Below, one piece after another: positions 51,224-60,452 of a stretch of 64,000 bases of DNA (positions within the stretch are counted from its first letter, which is position 1; each line of letters begins with the position of its first letter). This DNA comes from CAYUMU01 sp964445985 (lineage in GTDB: Bacteria; Planctomycetota; Planctomycetia; Pirellulales; S012-138), in NCBI GenBank assembly GCA_964445985.1, contig CAYUMU010000018.1, forward strand, positions 1 through 64,000. Reading direction: 5' to 3'. The notes under the pieces are model-generated. The model was not told the DNA's origin, did not search any database, and saw nothing but the letters and a program-made list of their open reading frames with translations. Made by a program: the position numbers and the translations under genes.

Positions 51224-52039
51224 ATGTTGATTCGCGTTGGTTGCGATATTGCGTTCACTTTTCCCGAGCCCACCGCGCTGATTTTGATGCTCAGTTTGCA
51301 TCCTTCGCGGGCTCCCACGGTTCGCCAGTGGGAGAACCTGCGAACGGAGCCGCTGGTGCCTATTTCGCAGTACTACGACATGTATGGCAACTATTGCGGC
51401 CGCGCGGTGGTGCCCGCGGGGCATGTGAGATTCCTGAATAGTGCCGTGGTTACCGATAGCGGGTTGCCCGACCTGCAGGCGTGGGACGCCCAGCAGGTGA
51501 ACGTGCAAGATTTGCCGCAAGACGTGCTGCACTACCTGTTGGCCAGTCGCTACTGCGAGGTGGATAGCGAGCTGAAGGACATCGCCTGGGCTACATTTGC
51601 TGGCACCCAGGCAGGCTGGCCGCGGGTGCAAGCCGTGTGTGATTTTGTGCATCGGCATATTCGGTTTGACTACCAGCAGGCGCGGTCCAACCGCACGGCT
51701 CTCGGGGCCTATCGCGACCGGACTGGCGTGTGCCGCGACTACATGCACCTGGCGATTACCTTTTGCCGGTGTTTGAATGTGCCTGCTCGCTACTGCACGG
51801 GCTACCTGGGCGATATCGGCGTGCCGCGCGCGGCCGCGCCGATGGATTTTAGCGCCTGGTTCGAGGTGTTTTTGGGAGGGCAATGGTATGCCTTCGATGC
51901 CAGGAATAACACGCCGCGGATTGGCCGGGTGCTGATGGCGCGGGGACGCGACGCGGCCGATGTGGCCATCACCACCACGTTTGGCGTGAACCAGCTGCAG
52001 TCGTTCCAGGTGTGGACGGAAGAAATACCCGAAGGGTGA
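51224..52039 (+). CDS. transglutaminase-like protein with altered triad
   Basis: A 271-residue protein of the transglutaminase/cysteine-protease-like family. The catalytic Cys170 is in RTGVCRDYMHLAI. The usual His in the AW.EV strand is replaced by Ser210 (MDFSAWFEVFLGG), while Asp225 (YAFDARNN) is present. It has the arm DFVHRHIRFDY. The Ser form occurs in a bacterial subgroup, so it may be natural, but standard transglutaminase chemistry is doubtful. It is probably cytoplasmic. Confidence 0.82.
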   Translation: MLIRVGCDIAFTFPEPTALILMLSLHPSRAPTVRQWENLRTEPLVPISQYYDMYGNYCGRAVVPAGHVRFLNSAVVTDSGLPDLQAWDAQQVNVQDLPQDVLHYLLASRYCEVDSELKDIAWATFAGTQAGWPRVQAVCDFVHRHIRFDYQQARSNRTALGAYRDRTGVCRDYMHLAITFCRCLNVPARYCTGYLGDIGVPRAAAPMDFSAWFEVFLGGQWYAFDARNNTPRIGRVLMARGRDAADVAITTTFGVNQLQSFQVWTEEIPEG

Positions 52040-52137
52040 CGGCCGGCGACGGGTGCTTCGCTGGGGCGGAGGACCTTTCGCCCGTGTCTGGGAAGCAACC
52101 GGCAATCACGCTGCCACTTATCACCATGAACGCGCCG

Positions 52138-53190
52138 CTATTGCGGCGGCGAAACGCCCAGCGAAGCCGCGAAGTCGGTCAGGGCTTTCCAGTTGCCATC
52201 GTCCATGGGGATACCTTGGGCGGTGCGCTGGGCCAGGGCTCGTTGTTCGGGATCGCCCGGCAACAGGATCTCGTTCACGCCGTCGATGCGAGGGCAACCT
52301 CGGACAAAGCTTTCCAGGCCGGCCACTTCCTGGGTGAAATGGTCCTGGCCGCCGCCCAATTGGGCCGTGTCGAAGACCTGCATGAATATGCAATTACCAT
52401 TCTGATTGATGGGCACCTCGCGAATGCACACGCCGCCGGAGAGCGCGCCGGCGAAGATCTCGACCATGAGCCCCAGGCCAAAGCCCTTGTAGGCTTGGTC
52501 GCCGCCCATGGGTCGGATGGTGCCGGGCGGAGTTCCGTAGAGGGAGTTGGGGTCGGTGGTGGGCTGGCCTTCGCTGTCGAGCAGCCAGCCTTCGGGGCAT
52601 GGCTGGCCGGCGATTTTTTTGACGCGGACCTTGCCTTCGGCGGTGGCGCTGGTGCCAAAGTCGAGCAGCAGGGTGTGGTCGCCCGAAGGGACGCCGATGG
52701 CGAGCGGATTGGTGCCGAGCCGGGGCGCTTTTCCGCCGGGCGGGGCCACGCGGCGGGAGTGACCGTGGGTGTTGACCATGACCATCGAAACCATGCCGGC
52801 GTCGGCCGCCATTTCGCAGTATTCGCCCAACCGGCCGGAATGGCTGCAATGGATGAGGGTGCCAACGCAGACGCCGGTTTCCTTGGCCTTTTCGATCATG
52901 CGCCGCATGAGCCGCTGGGCCTGGGTTTGGCCGAAGCCCCAGCCGCCATCGACGCTAATAATGGAGGGCGTTTCGTTGATCACCGTGAAAGGAGCCCCGG
53001 CGACGACTTCGCCCTTGGCGAGGGTTTCGAGATAGTAGGGAATCCGCATGACGCCATGGGAATCGTGGCCGCGGAGGTTGGCGTTGACGAGGCTCTCGCC
53101 GACCAGCGCCGCCTCCTCGGAACCCACGCCGCCGGCCGCGAGCAATTGAGTGGCAAAGTCTTTCAAGACCTCGGGCGCAAGGCTAGGCAT
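52138..53190 (-). CDS. malate/L-lactate dehydrogenase family oxidoreductase (Ldh family)
   Basis: A 350-residue protein of the non-Rossmann NAD(P)H-dependent Ldh2 family. It has LRGHDSHGVMRIPYYLE, DGGWGFGQTQAQRLMRRM, NTHGHSRRVAPPGG (coenzyme region), RLGTNPLAIGVPSGD and GGDQAYKGFGLGLMVEIFAGALSGG. It uses a keto acid such as malate, lactate or ureidoglycolate; the exact substrate cannot be fixed. The ATG at 53190 gives the usual N-terminus (an earlier ATG at 53226 adds 12 residues). Confidence 0.87.
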   Translation of the reverse strand: MPSLAPEVLKDFATQLLAAGGVGSEEAALVGESLVNANLRGHDSHGVMRIPYYLETLAKGEVVAGAPFTVINETPSIISVDGGWGFGQTQAQRLMRRMIEKAKETGVCVGTLIHCSHSGRLGEYCEMAADAGMVSMVMVNTHGHSRRVAPPGGKAPRLGTNPLAIGVPSGDHTLLLDFGTSATAEGKVRVKKIAGQPCPEGWLLDSEGQPTTDPNSLYGTPPGTIRPMGGDQAYKGFGLGLMVEIFAGALSGGVCIREVPINQNGNCIFMQVFDTAQLGGGQDHFTQEVAGLESFVRGCPRIDGVNEILLPGDPEQRALAQRTAQGIPMDDGNWKALTDFAASLGVSPPQ

Positions 53191-53390
53191 CGCAGGAAAT
53201 CCTCGGGGGCAACGGTGTTCGTTCAATCGCTCGACTACATTCGGCTCCAGATTCTGCTACGGTAACACCGCGTGAACGGCCGGGCAACTCGGCAGAGCCA
53301 ACGCGATTGGTGTAGCCGGGTTGCGTTCAGGCACGGTAAACTACCACCCCCCTGATGCAAGTTCGGCCCGCAGGAGCGTGGGATTAGGTC

Positions 53391-54077
53391 ATGGAGTTTT
53401 CGCTACACCGCGCTCTGAAGGAGCATTACGCCGGTCCCGACGCCCTGACCGAGGTGCCGCTGGCCGGGTATCGCGTGGACGCGGTGCGCCCCAACCTGTT
53501 GATCGAAATCCAGCACGGCTCGCTGGGGGCCATTCGCCAGAAAATTGCTCGGCTGGTGGAATCGCACAACGTGCTGGTGGTGAAGCCGGTGGTGATGCGA
53601 AAAACATTGGTGCAGCAAACGCGGCGCGGTGGCGACGTGCGGTCGCGGCGGCTCAGCCCTAAGCGGGGGCAACTCTGCGACGTCTTTCAGGACCTGGTTC
53701 ACTTCACGCAGGTGTTCCCGCATCCGCGGTTGACGCTGGAAGTGGCGCTGGTGGAAGTCGAGGAATGGCGTTACCCGGGCCATGGTCGGCGGCGGCGCCG
53801 GCGGGTGAACGACTTCCAGGTGGAAGACCAACGCCTGGTGCAAATCCATCAAACGCACGTTGTGCGGCAGGCGGCCGACTTGCTCACGTTGCTGGGCGCG
53901 CCGCTGCCCGCCACGTTTCATACCGGCGAACTGGCCGAACTGCTGAACATTCCCCGCTGGCTGGCGCAGAAGGTGGCCTACTGCCTGCGGGAAGCGGGGG
54001 CGGTCGAAGCGGTTGGCAAGCAGGGCAACGCCTGGGTGTACCGGTTGCCCAAGCGGCGGCGGAAACGCGTGGCTTAG
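53391..54077 (+). CDS. hypothetical protein: PD-(D/E)XK-like N-terminus and winged-helix C-terminus
   Basis: A 228-residue protein that I do not recognise as a named family. Residues 17-45 have LTEVPLAGYRVDAVRP then LLIEIQHG: an acid, D and E-x-Q arrangement like PD-(D/E)XK nuclease cores. A linker with Arg-rich RRRRRR follows, and the last ~80 residues (FHTGELAELLNIPRWLAQKVAYCLREAGAVEAV) look like a winged helix. It may be a DNA-binding nuclease or an inactive relative. No phage or restriction gene is adjacent. Confidence 0.6.
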   Translation: MEFSLHRALKEHYAGPDALTEVPLAGYRVDAVRPNLLIEIQHGSLGAIRQKIARLVESHNVLVVKPVVMRKTLVQQTRRGGDVRSRRLSPKRGQLCDVFQDLVHFTQVFPHPRLTLEVALVEVEEWRYPGHGRRRRRRVNDFQVEDQRLVQIHQTHVVRQAADLLTLLGAPLPATFHTGELAELLNIPRWLAQKVAYCLREAGAVEAVGKQGNAWVYRLPKRRRKRVA

Positions 54078-54249
54078 CGAGGGGCACTCCGACTTTGCGA
54101 CATGGCGTTGTATCGCAGGCCTTGGCGCGCTGGTTATCATGAACCGGCTGTGGCTGCCTGGCGCCTTGGCCCCGCGCCCGGTCGGAAACAGCCACTGCCT
54201 TCTGCCCGAACGAGTCGCCTCCGAGGTAGTGTTCTTGCGAGAATTGCTC

Positions 54250-55530
54250 ATGAAACTGTTTTCCTTGATCGCGGCGTGTTTCGTCTTTCTCGGCTGCATT
54301 TGCCTGACGATGTGCCAGGCGGCGGAGCCCCCGGAGGGCGATTTCACCACCACCGTGCGGCAGATTACCTTTGGCCCTCGGCATCACTTCTTTGGTTACT
54401 TTGGCCACGTGCGCACGATTCCTTGGAACGCGAGTGGGCGCTACCTGCTGGCTCTGCGGAGCGGGTTTCAAGACCGCATGCCCCGGCCGGGCGAAGCGGC
54501 GGAGATTGTGCTGCTTGATACGCAAAAAAACTATGCCGCCACCGTGGTCGACCGCACCCGCGCGTGGAACTTTCAGCAAGGGACGATGCTTTATTGGAAC
54601 CCGCAAGCGCCGGAAACCCAGTTCTTTTTCAACGATCGCGACCCGCGCACGAACGAAGTGTTTTGTGTGCTGTTCGATATCTCGAAGGGTGAGGGCGGCC
54701 AACGGATTGCCGAGTATCGCTACGAAGATACGGCGATTGGCAATGGCGGCGTGGCCCAGCGGGGCGGCTGGTTCCTGGGCATCAATTATGGACGCTTGGC
54801 GCGACTGCGGCCGGTGACGGGCTACCCCGGTGCCCACGACTGGACGGTGGACCAACCGCGCAATCCGGCCAACGATGGCATTTTCAAAGTGAATGTGAAA
54901 ACGAAGGAAAAGCAGTTGCTGGTTTCGTTCCAGCAATTGGCCGAAGTGTTGCGCGCGCGGTATGCCGACGTGGACGAACGAGAGCTGTTCATCAATCACA
55001 CACTGTGGAGCCGGAGCGACCGGCGGATCTTTTTCTTTGTGCGAGCCGACTTCAACGATCGCCCTAGGCAGATCAATGTTCCCTTTACCATGGCGGCCGA
55101 TGGCAGCGATTTGCGGCCGCTGGCGCTGCACATTGGAGGGCACCCCGAGTGGGAATCGGATCGCCGCTTGATTGGCGACCATGACAGGCAGCAAGTGTTG
55201 TTCGACGTGGAGGAGCAGAAGATCGTGGGCACGCTGGGCAAGCCGGGCACGTTCCCCAGCCCCGGCGGCGATATCGCGCTTTCGCCGACGGGCGAATGGT
55301 TTGTGAACGGGCACGGCAGCCAGGGTAAGAACTATTACACCATCTTGCGGCGGGCGGATCGGGCGGTTGCTCGCACGATCGGTTTTGACCAAGGGGGGTA
55401 TTCGGGGGAGTTGCGGATTGACCCTTCGCCCAATTGGAATCGCGATGGCACCCAGCTGCTGGTGGTGGCGATCGACGAGCAGAAGACCCGGCAGATGTAT
55501 TTGATTACCATTGGGCCCCCAGCGCAATAA
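54250..55530 (+). CDS. exported beta-propeller protein (oligogalacturonate lyase-like)
   Basis: A 426-residue protein with a signal peptide (MKLFSLIAACFVFLGCICL; Cys residues also allow a lipoprotein type). The mature part has repeated blades typical of TolB/WD-like propellers, such as HHFFGYFGHVRTIPWNASG at the start and SPTGEWFVNGHGS, SPNWNRDGTQLLVVA at the end. Related proteins are found beside polysaccharide lyase genes; none is here. Function inferred only. Confidence 0.7.
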   Translation: MKLFSLIAACFVFLGCICLTMCQAAEPPEGDFTTTVRQITFGPRHHFFGYFGHVRTIPWNASGRYLLALRSGFQDRMPRPGEAAEIVLLDTQKNYAATVVDRTRAWNFQQGTMLYWNPQAPETQFFFNDRDPRTNEVFCVLFDISKGEGGQRIAEYRYEDTAIGNGGVAQRGGWFLGINYGRLARLRPVTGYPGAHDWTVDQPRNPANDGIFKVNVKTKEKQLLVSFQQLAEVLRARYADVDERELFINHTLWSRSDRRIFFFVRADFNDRPRQINVPFTMAADGSDLRPLALHIGGHPEWESDRRLIGDHDRQQVLFDVEEQKIVGTLGKPGTFPSPGGDIALSPTGEWFVNGHGSQGKNYYTILRRADRAVARTIGFDQGGYSGELRIDPSPNWNRDGTQLLVVAIDEQKTRQMYLITIGPPAQ

Positions 55531-55539
55531 AACACTGTC

Positions 55540-56547
55540 ATGACTTCTATCGCAGCTTCTCAAGGACAGGGCGAATTGTTCGCCGACCCCAGCAGCGACC
55601 GCTTGCGCGACGCGTTTCGCGGCAAGCCGCGGGGGATGGTCAATAAGGTAACCAGCGTGGCCGAGGCGGTTTCGCGGCTGGTGGCCGATGGCGACTATTT
55701 GGCCAGCGGCGGTTTTGGCGGCGATCGCATATCGACGGCCGCGCTGCATGAGATTGTGCGGCAGAAAAAGCAGAATCTGTCGTTCGCCGGCCATACGGCC
55801 ACGCACGACTTTCAAATTTTGTGTGCCGGCAATCAAACGGGCCAGGGGCAATTGCTGAGCAAGGTGGACGTGGCGTATGTGGTGGGGCTGGAAGCCCGAG
55901 GGCTGTCGCCGCATGCGCGGCGGGTGATGGAGTCGGGCGAGGTGGCCGCGACCGAATGGTCGAACTATGCGTTGGCGGTGCGATTTCGCGCGGCGGCGAT
56001 GGGCGTGCCGTTTTTGCCAGCTCGGGTGATGCTGGGGACCGACACGTTCCAGCGGAGCGCTGCCCGCACGGTGGTTTGCCCTTTCACGGGGCAAACGCTG
56101 ATCGCCCTGCCGGCGTTGTCGCCCGACGTGGCGGTGATTCACGTTCATGAATGCGACCCTTTCGGCAACTGCCGGCTGAGGGGAACGAGCGTGGCCGATC
56201 CGGACGTGGCCCGCGCGGCCAAGAAAGTCATTATCACTTGCGAACGGTTGATCCCCGAGGAGGAGACCCGCCGCGACCCCACGCAAACGGTGATTCCCTT
56301 TTTCTGCGTGGACGCGGTGTGCGAGGTTCCCTATGGCAGCTTTCCGGCGAATATGCCCTATGAGTATTTTTCGGACGAACAGCATTTGAAAGGCTGGATG
56401 ACGGCCGAGCGCGACGCTGACAGTTATGCGGAGTTTTTGGAGCGCTATATTTTTGGCGTGCAAGACTTTCATGAGTATTTGGAGCGGTGTGGCGGCACGC
56501 GGCGGCTACAGACGCTGCGGCGAGAGGAGATTTTTCCCGCACAGTGA
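55540..56547 (+). CDS. CoA-transferase subunit A-like protein
   Basis: A 335-residue protein of the glutaconate/acetate CoA-transferase alpha type. It has VADGDYLASGGFGGDRISTAALHEIVRQ, VDVAYVVGLEARGL, PDVAVIHVHECDPFGNCRLRG and RAAKKVIITCERLIP. It likely moves CoA between short acids. The beta subunit that normally follows is absent in the window, so the partner is elsewhere or the protein acts alone. It starts 10 bp after the beta-propeller gene. Confidence 0.82.
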   Translation: MTSIAASQGQGELFADPSSDRLRDAFRGKPRGMVNKVTSVAEAVSRLVADGDYLASGGFGGDRISTAALHEIVRQKKQNLSFAGHTATHDFQILCAGNQTGQGQLLSKVDVAYVVGLEARGLSPHARRVMESGEVAATEWSNYALAVRFRAAAMGVPFLPARVMLGTDTFQRSAARTVVCPFTGQTLIALPALSPDVAVIHVHECDPFGNCRLRGTSVADPDVARAAKKVIITCERLIPEEETRRDPTQTVIPFFCVDAVCEVPYGSFPANMPYEYFSDEQHLKGWMTAERDADSYAEFLERYIFGVQDFHEYLERCGGTRRLQTLRREEIFPAQ

Positions 56548-56659
56548 AGGGGGCTTTTGTAGGTTGGGGATCGTCTTTAATTTTTTAGGGGCTGACATCT
56601 CTCCCGCCATGCAGTTCGCTTCCAAGCCGATGTTGATTGCAGAGTCGTATCCGTTGCCA

Positions 56660-56710
56660 CTGGATTCCCGCCCCCGTCTTCACGAGGGCAGGCTCTGCGC
56701 GGGAATGACG
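56660..56710. repeat. palindromic CTGGATTCCCGC-type repeat, copy 3
   Basis: CTGGATTCCCGC ... GCGGGAATGACG with the CGTCTTCACGAGGGCAGG core, flanked on the left by AGAGTCGTATCCG, as at 60340-60355. Between genes. Confidence 0.85.
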
Positions 56711-56740
56711 AAAGGTTGGGATGTTGCTAAATTCTCGACC

Positions 56741-57544
56741 CTAATCCCAGGTTTCGCATAGTTCGCTCCTTATGATTTCGCGTTTCCAATGCGGCTCGTG
56801 GATGGGCCAGGCGGTGATGGACCAGCGGCCGGCAGTTTGGAGCTGGGTCTGGCCCGAGACGTGGCATTGTTTGCCGAGCGCGCGTTCTTCTGGGAGCCAG
56901 GGCGGCATGCGGCCGCGGAGGTTGCTCCGTCGCCAAAGCAGCTTTCCCTGGTCGAACACCGCGATGACCAGGTGCGGGATCAGGTCGAGCATCCGCCGGG
57001 CGATCAACTCGTGGCTGGCCGTGCTAAAGCGGGTTTTGAGCTCCCCCAGATCGCCGTCGCAGGATTGATAAGCATCGCGGAATGCCGCGCTGGGCAGCAG
57101 GATTCTCGAAGCGAGCAGGTTCGCCACATGCTCGCGCAGCTCGGTGGTTTCGCCCGCATCGAGACTCAGCTTTGCGAAGACGCGGTGACAGATTTGTTCA
57201 CCAATCTCATGCGCTACCGCCCAATGACGCCGTTCGGGGCGAGGATCATCGCGGAGCAGGATGACCGATTGGGAGCTAGCGCGGGTGGCGCGCAGCGGGC
57301 GGGGGCTGGCGCGCGACGCATGGCCGGGCATGGTGATGCAGCGTGCCCTGCCTGCTTGACGATTGTCGAGCGCCACCACCATGCCGAGCCGCGAGGCGAT
57401 CAACACCGGATCGATGGGCGGTTGAGTTACTGCCGACGCGGCGAGGACCTCCTTGGCCGTTTCATCGAGGACTGCCGTCCATTCCTCGGATGGAATCTCG
57501 GGCCACATGCGAGCTGTTCCGTTGGAGAGGTGTTTAATGAACAT
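56741..57544 (-). CDS. ImmA/IrrE-family metallopeptidase-like protein
   Basis: A 267-residue protein. The zinc region is AVAHEIGEQICHR with HE at residues 112-113 and His120; the usual second His of HExxH is Glu, as in HEIGE variants. Around it are PERRHW and VANLLASRILLPSAAFRDAY, the standard ImmA/IrrE block. The family controls DNA damage or phage repressors by cleavage. No repressor gene is next to it. Start at 57544, or at 57508 (MWPEIP). Confidence 0.75.
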   Translation of the reverse strand: MFIKHLSNGTARMWPEIPSEEWTAVLDETAKEVLAASAVTQPPIDPVLIASRLGMVVALDNRQAGRARCITMPGHASRASPRPLRATRASSQSVILLRDDPRPERRHWAVAHEIGEQICHRVFAKLSLDAGETTELREHVANLLASRILLPSAAFRDAYQSCDGDLGELKTRFSTASHELIARRMLDLIPHLVIAVFDQGKLLWRRSNLRGRMPPWLPEERALGKQCHVSGQTQLQTAGRWSITAWPIHEPHWKREIIRSELCETWD

Positions 57545-57704
57545 GTGTATACTATCATGCTAGCATCGATTTGCCAATGGATATTTTTGGGACTGATCCC
57601 TAAAAACTGAGGGGGGTGGCCGCTCGCGCTTGGGCAAACGTCGGTACTGAAGCGAAACCATCGTTTCGATTGTGTCCGCGGTTCAAGCGGCCCTCCTTCG
57701 TGTT

Positions 57705-57732
57705 CTGGTTCCCCGCCGGCGCGGGGATGACG
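57705..57732. repeat. palindromic CTGGATTCCCGC-type repeat, copy 4 (short)
   Basis: CTGGTTCCCCGCCGGCGCGG then GGATGACG: arms of the same family with a minimal centre. It lies next to the 3' end of the gene at 57735. Confidence 0.7.
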
Positions 57733-57734
57733 AC

Positions 57735-59384
57735 TTATTGCTTCGCTAATTCATTTGGAATGTTGAGTTCGAGTTGCTGCCCGCCTTGCACGTTGCGCAC
57801 GACGGTGACCGCGCCGGCGGGGCTGGTCAGGCGGAGATCGACGGCCGAGTGTTTTCCCAGGCCGACGTGGACGGGGGTGCCGTCGGGATGGGCTTTTTCA
57901 GAGTGGAGGGGGCGGGCGTTTTTGGTTTCGATTTGGCCCGGGGCGAAAACCTCGATCACCGTGCCGACGGCGTAGGGGTTGGGCGCGGCCAGGCGGGGAG
58001 ATAGCTGGAGATAGTTGCCGGACTGCTCGGTGCGATTAAGGAAGATGGTGATCTCCTTACCGCGTTCTTTGCCGGCCCCGCCGATGGCCAGATCGAGGCG
58101 ACCGTCGTGGTCGAAGTCGGCGATGACGATGGGGTTGGCATCCCAGCCGGAGGTGCTAAGCACTTGGGCGAAGCGGCCTTCGCCGCGATTTTCGAACACG
58201 GCTTCTTGGCCGAGGCGGGGGTTGGAGAGCACCAGGTCGGGGTCGCCGTCGTTATCCAGGTCCACTTTCCAAGCCCTAATGAGGTAAGGGCCGCGGCGGG
58301 TGAGGAAGTTGGAGAGCTCGCCCGGTTGCCGCTGGAATTTTCCCGACGCGTCTTGCAGATAGAGCCCGCCGGTTTCTTTTTCGACAAGCAACAGGTCGGT
58401 GCGGCCGTCGCCGGTGAGGTCTTGGATGAGAATGGGGGCCGCATTGCCGGGGAGGCCTAAAGCTTCGGTTCTGTCGGCCAGGTTGTCGTCTTCACTTCGC
58501 AGCAGGTAGCGGCCCAGGTAATCGCCGCCGTAGCTGCCTTCGCCGCGAATGACCAGGTCGGGGCGACCGTCGGCGTTGAGATCGATGGGCCGCGGATCGT
58601 AGCCGAGCGAGTCGTAGCCGACGATGTCGTGGGCCAGATATTCCCAGCGAAGGAAGCGATTATTGGGGCGTTTGGCCACGGCTGCCAGTTCGCTGGTTAA
58701 ATCGGCAGGAATGTTGCTGGGGACCGGAAAACGGAGCGACTTGTCGTGCTGGAACGAGCGCTCTTGCGGCAGGTAGAACCATTGCCCTTTGTACCCTGCG
58801 TCGAGGTCGAGGTAGCCATCGCCGTTGAGGTCGATCACTTCGCGGGGGTGGGCGATGTTGAAGAAAGGTTTGCTGGTGGGAGTGAACTGCTTGCCTGCCT
58901 GATTCCAGGCCGAAGGGGGCCGGGATTCGTCGGAGAAGCCCGCGATGTCAAAGAAGCCGTCGCCGTCGAAATCCCAGATCCACGGGCGATCGTCGGCGCC
59001 GGGCAGGTCGCGGTTGTCGAGCCCTAGCTCGGGCGTGGCGTTGATAAAGCGGTGTTCGCCGGACTCTTTGAACAGCGATTTGAGGATGATGGAGTGCGGC
59101 GTGCCGTGATGGCTGGCGAGCAGGTCGAGGTCGCCATCGCCGTCGTAATCGAAGGCGCGCAATCCCCAGGGCCACCAACCGTGACTTTTGCCAGGCCCTC
59201 CCTGGCGATCCATTTCCACCTGATACCAGTGATCGAAGATGGCGCGGATGCCGGTTTGGTCCGCGGAGAGGGTTTGGAATTGGATGTCGTCTGCCTGGGC
59301 GCCGCAGGGCAAGATCAGCAGCATTGCCAACCAGGCTGAATGGATAAGGGTTGGATTCCGAGAGCCAGCGGCGTTGGGCAGCAT
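57735..59384 (-). CDS. FG-GAP/VCBS repeat protein with ASPIC/UnbV C-terminus
   Basis: A 549-residue protein with a signal peptide (LAMLLILPCGAQADD). It has many integrin-like D-x-D-x-D-G-x-x-D calcium repeats (FDYDGDGDLDL, FDFDGDGFFDIAG, DLNGDGYLDL, DLNADGRPDL, DLDNDGDPDLVL, DFDHDGRLDLAI) that should fold as a beta-propeller. The C-terminus resembles ASPIC/UnbV (VHVGLGKHSAVDLRLTSPAGAV). It is exported and expanded in planctomycetes, perhaps for surface or matrix binding. Confidence 0.9.
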   Translation of the reverse strand: MLPNAAGSRNPTLIHSAWLAMLLILPCGAQADDIQFQTLSADQTGIRAIFDHWYQVEMDRQGGPGKSHGWWPWGLRAFDYDGDGDLDLLASHHGTPHSIILKSLFKESGEHRFINATPELGLDNRDLPGADDRPWIWDFDGDGFFDIAGFSDESRPPSAWNQAGKQFTPTSKPFFNIAHPREVIDLNGDGYLDLDAGYKGQWFYLPQERSFQHDKSLRFPVPSNIPADLTSELAAVAKRPNNRFLRWEYLAHDIVGYDSLGYDPRPIDLNADGRPDLVIRGEGSYGGDYLGRYLLRSEDDNLADRTEALGLPGNAAPILIQDLTGDGRTDLLLVEKETGGLYLQDASGKFQRQPGELSNFLTRRGPYLIRAWKVDLDNDGDPDLVLSNPRLGQEAVFENRGEGRFAQVLSTSGWDANPIVIADFDHDGRLDLAIGGAGKERGKEITIFLNRTEQSGNYLQLSPRLAAPNPYAVGTVIEVFAPGQIETKNARPLHSEKAHPDGTPVHVGLGKHSAVDLRLTSPAGAVTVVRNVQGGQQLELNIPNELAKQ

Positions 59385-59635
59385 GTTAGTTAACCCTTTG
59401 CAAGAGAACCGAAACTATGCCCGCTACATTGATCCTTGCTCGCATCGTCCCCTAGCTCCGGCGATGCGATCCATCAATTGGGAATAAAGAGTATAGCTCG
59501 CAACCTAAGAGTGGTGGTAATCTCGTTTCAGCAGCGACGACACTTTGCCGCTCGTTACGGCGATTGGGGCCGTGACGGTGGAGGAGTTCTCAGCACTCCG
59601 GCAACGACAAGATAAACTGCTGGGAGAAAACATTG

Positions 59636-60301
59636 ATGATCGAACAAGAACTGCTGTTGCCCAAGTGCTTTTATGGCACTGGCAAGGATACGCGCGCGGC
59701 GTGGAAGGCGATGGTGCGCAAAGGGGGCACGGATATCTCCAAGTGGAAAGAGGTTCTCGACGGCGTGGAGTTGATACCCTTTGCCGATCACCCAGGGCCG
59801 ATCGTTGTTCGCAATGATTTGCGATTGTGGCTGACGAATGACAGCGTTTGGCAATTGAATTGGATTGCCGAACTTTGGCCGAATGAGCATTCCAAACCAC
59901 CGCTGAATTGGGAGCGGCAGCTTGAGCTGGCGCTGGAGGGGATGCAGCGGCTCTGGTTTACGATTGGGATGCTTTCCCCGGTCTTCAGGAACTTTGGGTT
60001 TTTTTTGCTGGATAAGGCCGAGATTCTTTATCCCTGGCTGGACCGATACGTCTACTGGCTGCCGGAACTTGACGAGCTCGTAGCGAGATTCTTCGATGCA
60101 GAAAAGCATACGGGGCTTTGGGAATACGAGGGCTGCCAATCGCTCTCCATTATCGTTCTTGTCGCCTTCTTTTGTGGTTTGGCGCCTGAATCACTTGCGA
60201 CTTCATGCGATGATATTCCGCAAGGAACATTGGCCTCGACTTTGCTCAGTCACAAGGCGATTGAACCCTACGAGGGCCGGTATCGGGCTGTGAGAAAGTG
60301 A
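59636..60301 (+). CDS. hypothetical protein
   Basis: A 221-residue protein without a recognised family. It is Trp-rich in the middle (LNWIAELWPNEHSKPPLNWERQ, LWFTIGMLSPVFRNFGFF), with a hydrophobic patch near 170 (SLSIIVLVAFFCGLA) that may be one membrane helix. An immediately upstream TTG (59633) is an alternative start. Nothing in the surroundings suggests a role. Confidence 0.55.
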   Translation: MIEQELLLPKCFYGTGKDTRAAWKAMVRKGGTDISKWKEVLDGVELIPFADHPGPIVVRNDLRLWLTNDSVWQLNWIAELWPNEHSKPPLNWERQLELALEGMQRLWFTIGMLSPVFRNFGFFLLDKAEILYPWLDRYVYWLPELDELVARFFDAEKHTGLWEYEGCQSLSIIVLVAFFCGLAPESLATSCDDIPQGTLASTLLSHKAIEPYEGRYRAVRK

Positions 60302-60361
60302 ATCAAGTGGTCGCAGATTCTGTCGCAGCGGATGTTAATTTCAGAGTCGTTTCCGCTGCAG

Positions 60362-60411
60362 CTGGATTCCCGCCCCCCGTCTTCACGAGGGCAGGCTTCG
60401 CGGGAATGACG
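60362..60411. repeat. palindromic CTGGATTCCCGC-type repeat, copy 5
   Basis: CTGGATTCCCGC ... GCGGGAATGACG with the CGTCTTCACGAGGGCAGG core, closest to copy 3. It fills the gap between the gene at 59636 and dprA. Confidence 0.85.
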
Positions 60412-60452
60412 GGTTTGCAAGTTGTGATGATCCGAGCAGGGCTTGGAATTAT

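Noticed and set aside
53884..56472. An 862-residue open frame on the minus strand
   Set aside because: It lies opposite the beta-propeller and CoA-transferase genes, and its His/Arg/Pro-rich sequence is typical of an antisense shadow in high-GC DNA.
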